Below, piece after piece: positions 6,952 to 9,407 of a stretch of DNA of 9,407 nucleotides. The translations under genes were made by a program, and so were the position numbers. How positions within the stretch are numbered: position 1 is the first letter of the stretch; every line of letters begins with the position of its first letter. This stretch comes from Bacteroidales bacterium. GTDB taxonomy: Bacteria > Bacteroidota > Bacteroidia > Bacteroidales > WCHB1-69. Under the pieces are notes generated by a model. The model worked only from the letters and a program-made list of their open reading frames with translations, was not told where the DNA came from and ran no database searches. The stretch covers positions 1 through 9,407 of the forward strand of contig JAFZUH010000079.1 of NCBI GenBank assembly GCA_017618435.1. The letters are read 5' to 3'.

Positions 6952-8793
6952 TTATTTAATTATTGTAAGTTTTTTATAATAAATAACATTGTTGCTGTCA
7001 AATATCTTTATAAAATATATTCCATTGGACAGAGAAGAAATATTTTCTTGAATATATTGTTGTTTATCATATTTTTTTTCAAAAACCAAAACTCCACTAA
7101 CATTCCACAATTGAAGTTTACAAATTTTATTTGAATCAGAATATATAGTTATATTTCCCAATGAAGGATTGGGATAAATATCTATTATTTTATTCTCATT
7201 ATAGTTATCTAAATTCTTTGAATATGTTTCTTTTGATGACGTAACGTTTAGTGGCTTTATTCCTTGTGGCATACTATACATATTAACTAAATATTGACTA
7301 CAATATTTTCGCATTGCAATTAAATATTTAGGCTTATCTTTGTCTATTTGCATTAAAAAATATTTAGGAAAGTTTCTATTGTTTTTATTAGTTGATAATT
7401 CCCAGTCACAAAGATATGGAATAGTAGTATATCCATTATCTGTTGACCAAATTTGGTTCCAATTTGTTTTACTATTAGACAAATTCATAATAGTTGCATG
7501 AGAAGCATTATTTCCAGTTTGTAACAATAGAATTTCTTCTTTATTGTCAAGATTTATATTTCCAGACAATATAATATCTGATGATCCAAAAGGATATGAC
7601 CAAATAGAAAAATTATTGGTGCCATAATTACTCCAAGACCAAGACCATGTATTATTTCGATATTCAAACATAGTTGTCCATGTGCCAAATCCTAATAAAT
7701 CATCTTTACCATCGCCATCAAAATCTCCAACAATTAATGATTTTCTATATGGACGAATAGCGTGATTACTACCATAATCTGACCAAAACCAAATAAAATC
7801 ATTTCCGCTCCATTTAAACATTGTTGTCCAACCATTAGGAATATCACAACCCAACAATTCTACTTTACCATCGCCATCAAAATCTCCTGCATAGATTTTA
7901 TTCTTATATGGTCTTATAATATGTGATGTTTTCCCATAATCCGACCACATCCATCTCCAATCATTTCCATCTAATTTAAATAATGTTGTCCAACCATTAA
8001 TGTCATTTCCTAAAAGTTCATCTTTACCATCGCCATCAAAATCTCCTATAATAAAATTATTTCGATATGGATATAAAATACAATCAGAATTTCCATAATT
8101 GCTCCACCGCCAAATCCATTCGCCCTTAGAATATTTTAACAATGTTATCCAATCGTATGCACTATTTTTATTGAAGTTAATACATAATAATTCTTCTGTA
8201 CCATCACCATCAAAATCTCCTGTATAAAAAATATCATTATCCTTAATGAAATGTCCATCTATCTTCCCATTTCCAAAATTTGACCATACTTTTTGCCAAC
8301 CATTATAACATTGAGGAACATCTGATATAAATTTTATTATTTTTACATCCAAAGGTCCAAACGAAACATTTAATTTTTTATCTTTTGTAAATTTTTTATA
8401 ATATTTTTTTTCTACGGTATTTTGCTGTAAATTTATATTTGATTCTCTGTCTGTTTTATACAATATACTTGTTGTTTTCTGAGAATTATCTTCGAACATA
8501 AAATATACACCTATAGCATTTTGTATCTGTGGATTAGAAATATTTTGGAAATTAAGGGTTACGTTTATTGAAATATTTAGAGGATTTGTTATAATCATAT
8601 ATGTTTCTTTTCCATTACATCTAATAGTATATCTAAGGCCATATTCTTCTGTTCTTTTTTCTTTTGGTAATATTGATGGAATATATTCTTCTGCATTTGG
8701 CACAATACAATTTTTATCTGCATTATCTGTTTTAGTTGCAATAATTGTATTAATATCTGTACTTATAATATCATTATTAACTAAATATCGCAA
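6952..8793 (-). CDS. FG-GAP/VCBS-repeat secreted protein with T9SS sorting domain, 5' end removed by the IS
   Basis: The marked start at 8793 is only a TTG; the frame stays open upstream to a TAG at 8841-8839 that lies inside the right end of the IS, so the true start is missing. Counting from 8793 (613 residues): residues 1-155 resemble the beta-sandwich that closes many TIM-barrel glycoside hydrolases, ending FGPLDVKIIKF; 165-450 hold five FG-GAP/VCBS-type repeats, four with the Ca-binding loop GDFDGDG (192, 250, 303, 356) and a fifth degenerate; 536-613 is a type A T9SS sorting domain (IYPNPSLGNITIY, then GIYFIKIF), which directs export and surface anchoring. Such a tail requires an N-terminal Sec signal peptide, and none is present. 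I infer a decapitated surface protein, perhaps originally a glycan-active enzyme; the catalytic class is a guess. Likely non-functional as it stands. The methyltransferase gene follows by 6 bases. Confidence 0.82.
   Translation of the reverse strand: MRYLVNNDIISTDINTIIATKTDNADKNCIVPNAEEYIPSILPKEKRTEEYGLRYTIRCNGKETYMIITNPLNISINVTLNFQNISNPQIQNAIGVYFMFEDNSQKTTSILYKTDRESNINLQQNTVEKKYYKKFTKDKKLNVSFGPLDVKIIKFISDVPQCYNGWQKVWSNFGNGKIDGHFIKDNDIFYTGDFDGDGTEELLCINFNKNSAYDWITLLKYSKGEWIWRWSNYGNSDCILYPYRNNFIIGDFDGDGKDELLGNDINGWTTLFKLDGNDWRWMWSDYGKTSHIIRPYKNKIYAGDFDGDGKVELLGCDIPNGWTTMFKWSGNDFIWFWSDYGSNHAIRPYRKSLIVGDFDGDGKDDLLGFGTWTTMFEYRNNTWSWSWSNYGTNNFSIWSYPFGSSDIILSGNINLDNKEEILLLQTGNNASHATIMNLSNSKTNWNQIWSTDNGYTTIPYLCDWELSTNKNNRNFPKYFLMQIDKDKPKYLIAMRKYCSQYLVNMYSMPQGIKPLNVTSSKETYSKNLDNYNENKIIDIYPNPSLGNITIYSDSNKICKLQLWNVSGVLVFEKKYDKQQYIQENISSLSNGIYFIKIFDSNNVIYYKKLTIIK
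7444..8301 (-). repeat. Five tandem FG-GAP/VCBS repeat units in the T9SS cargo gene
   Basis: Each unit encodes about 50-60 residues: a W-x-x-x-W-S-(N/D)-Y/F-G segment, then a Ca-binding loop D-x-D-G-D-G, then hydrophobic strands (ELLG..., WTT-(L/M)-F). The DNA of the loops is nearly identical: CCATCGCCATCAAAATCTCC occurs on the plus strand near 7709, 7868 and 8028, and with one change near 8201, spaced roughly 160-175 bases. The fifth loop (around 7550) is degenerate (GNINLDN) and lacks most calcium ligands. Five blades could form a small beta-propeller or stalk. Confidence 0.82.
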
Positions 8794-8835
8794 TTCTTTA
8801 GCAAGATTTGCTGTAAATTTTTGATAATTTTCAGG

Positions 8836-8873
8836 AAACTAAACCACTCTGGACTGCAAGTCCAGAGGTTTTA
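8836..8873 (-). repeat. Right-end (RE) hairpin of the IS
   Basis: A perfect 9-bp stem, CTCTGGACT (8847-8855) and AGTCCAGAG (8859-8867), closes on the loop GCA. The stem is extended by AAAC (8841-8844) against GTTT (8868-8871) across two unpaired bases, giving the imperfect palindrome typical of the sites bound by Y1 transposases. It lies 23 bases past the tnpA stop. A weaker 6-bp hairpin (GGAAAT 8883-8888, ATTTCC 8892-8897) overlaps the stop codon. Confidence 0.75.
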
Positions 8874-8896
8874 TGATACCACGGAAATGAAATTTC

Positions 8897-9328
8897 CTAT
8901 TCCAATATCCACGAATCCTCTCCATTGGGCTGGTCTCGATGATGATCAAGGTAGTCCTGTACCATTTTGTCCGTTATCACCCCAGTACTCCACGCCCCGT
9001 AACCTATCGCCCAAAAGTGCTGTCCCCAATACCTTTTCCGTAGCATCGGATACTCCTCTTGTAGATATCGTGAGGTCCTGCACTTCAGCTTCTTCACCAA
9101 CATGCTTACACTTATCGATGGTGGATACTCTACATGCATGTGAACGTGATCTTTGCTAACCACGCCTTTCAATATCCGTACATTCTCACTATCGCACACC
9201 TGTACCAATATGTCGCGACATCGCTTCTGTATATCTCCTGTCAGTACAGCATAGCGGTATTTTGTCACCCACACTATGTAGCATGTCAAATTCGTCACTG
9301 TATGTGAACTTGTCCTATAATTTGTCAT
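8897..9328 (-). CDS. tnpA: IS200/IS605-family HUH/Y1 transposase TnpA
   Basis: This 143-residue single-domain protein is the Y1 transposase that cuts and joins single-stranded IS ends through a 5'-phosphotyrosine. The HUH metal-binding motif is H61-V62-H63, within V-S-K-D-H-V-H-M-H-V, and the catalytic tyrosine is Y126 in the C-terminal helix (D-Y-L-D-H-H). Spacing is close to that of the well-studied IS608 enzyme. Other family marks are the start SSHTVTNLTCYIVWVTKYRY (residues 7-26) and R-K-R-Y-W-G-Q-H-F-W (97-106). Length is normal and nothing is broken, so it is probably active. The ATG at 9328 fits the family N-terminus; a GTG at codon 11 is less likely. No tnpB accompanies it. A -7 box lies only three bases before the ATG. 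Confidence 0.95.
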   Translation of the reverse strand: MTNYRTSSHTVTNLTCYIVWVTKYRYAVLTGDIQKRCRDILVQVCDSENVRILKGVVSKDHVHMHVEYPPSISVSMLVKKLKCRTSRYLQEEYPMLRKRYWGQHFWAIGYGAWSTGVITDKMVQDYLDHHRDQPNGEDSWILE

Positions 9329-9331
9329 ACC

Positions 9332-9340
9332 GCAAAGGTA
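9332..9340 (-). promoter_or_regulatory. -7 box for tnpA, almost abutting its start codon
   Basis: TACCTTTGC at 9340-9332 on the minus strand is the same sequence as the hldD -7 box. It ends three bases before the tnpA ATG, so transcription from it would start at or very near the start codon, giving a leaderless message. No good -33 TTTG is found at the usual distance: the TTTG at 9355-9352 is too close (11 bases). It may be a weak promoter, or a chance match, though matching the consensus within an IS is suggestive. Confidence 0.5.
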
Positions 9341-9352
9341 GCACTTTTATAC

Positions 9353-9399
9353 AAACTAAAGTAGCCGCAATAAATTGCGGGGTTTTAACCTCGCTTTAG
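9353..9399 (-). repeat. Left-end (LE) hairpin of the IS
   Basis: Upstream of tnpA there is a 6-bp stem CCGCAA (9365-9370) and TTGCGG (9375-9380) with loop TAAA, next to a small GGTT-TT-AACC palindrome (9381-9390). CTAAAG (9356-9361) and CTTTAG (9394-9399) form an outer inverted repeat around both. The position and the shared AAACTAAA / GGTTTTA flanks identify it as the transposase-binding left end; the stem sequence differs from that of the right end. Confidence 0.65.
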
Positions 9400-9407
9400 A
9401 TAATAAA

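Larger units (their letters stand above)
8823..9398 (-). mobile_element. IS200/IS605-type insertion sequence, tnpA only
   Basis: The element consists of one transposase gene flanked by subterminal hairpins, with no tnpB and no terminal inverted repeats, as in the IS200 group. Both hairpins are flanked on one side by AAACTAAA and on the other by GGTTTTA (plus strand: 8836-8843 and 8867-8873 at the right end, 9353-9360 and 9380-9386 at the left end). The proposed borders come from the sequence GATAAT (plus strand), found at 8823-8828 and again at 9399-9404; IS200/IS605 elements insert 3' of a short target and carry a similar cleavage sequence at their right end. If correct, the IS spans 576 bases. 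Its coding part is visibly richer in G+C than the host genes around it, which supports transfer. The borders are inferred; the left one could lie slightly outside the window. Confidence 0.72.

Noticed and set aside
7700..8225. Regularly spaced short repeats as a possible CRISPR array
   Set aside because: The repeats are 20 bases at 160-175 base spacing and encode the Ca-binding loops of FG-GAP units in a continuous reading frame.
8791..8793. TTG as the real start of the T9SS cargo gene
   Set aside because: The frame is open further upstream, there is no signal peptide after it, and the gene runs into an IS end, so truncation explains the missing start better.
8883..8897. Hairpin at the tnpA stop as a terminator
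   Set aside because: The stem is only 6 bp, weakly G/C-paired, overlaps the stop codon and has no T tract after it on the minus strand.
8821..9159. Plus-strand open frame of 112 codons over the IS
   Set aside because: It is antisense to the intact transposase and includes the right-end hairpin; the translation shows no family features.
8823..9398. RAYT/REP system or IS605 with tnpB
   Set aside because: The transposase is a standard 143-residue TnpA without the RAYT extension, only two end hairpins are present rather than dispersed REP copies, and no tnpB frame exists in the element.

Overview
The window looks like a low-G+C chromosomal segment from a member of the Bacteroidota. Three things point there: promoters of the TAnnTTTG (-7 box) type upstream of several genes, a C-terminal type IX secretion (T9SS) sorting domain, and the character of the housekeeping proteins. 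Every gene I can support is on the minus strand, so transcription runs from high to low coordinates.

Right part (about 8823-9398): a compact IS200/IS605-type element carrying one intact HUH/Y1 transposase gene and no tnpB, bounded by two different hairpins set in the same short flanking sequences. It sits at the 5' edge of a large gene for a secreted protein (6952 to at least 8793, frame open to the IS). What remains of that protein is a beta-sandwich-like region, five FG-GAP/VCBS calcium-binding repeats and a T9SS sorting tail. The signal peptide and probably an N-terminal catalytic domain are missing, which fits decapitation of the gene by the IS. Six bases downstream is a class I SAM-dependent methyltransferase-like gene.

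Middle part (1779-6001): a tight co-directional run of conserved genes: der (ribosome-assembly GTPase), a YegS/BmrU-type lipid kinase, a DEDDh 3'-5' exonuclease and an RluD-type rRNA pseudouridine synthase, with gaps of 12, 29 and 18 bases. A clear -7 box lies just upstream of der.

Left part (1-1674): hldD (ADP-heptose epimerase, LPS core precursor), with its own promoter, followed after 19 bases by a small lipocalin-like lipoprotein gene, a strong hairpin terminator, and the first 53 codons of mntP (manganese efflux pump), cut by the window edge.

I see no CRISPR array, RNA gene or defence system. The most interesting object is the IS/T9SS-cargo junction: the IS ends, the interrupted reading frame and a possible target sequence can all be read directly, and together they predict how the intact gene would look.
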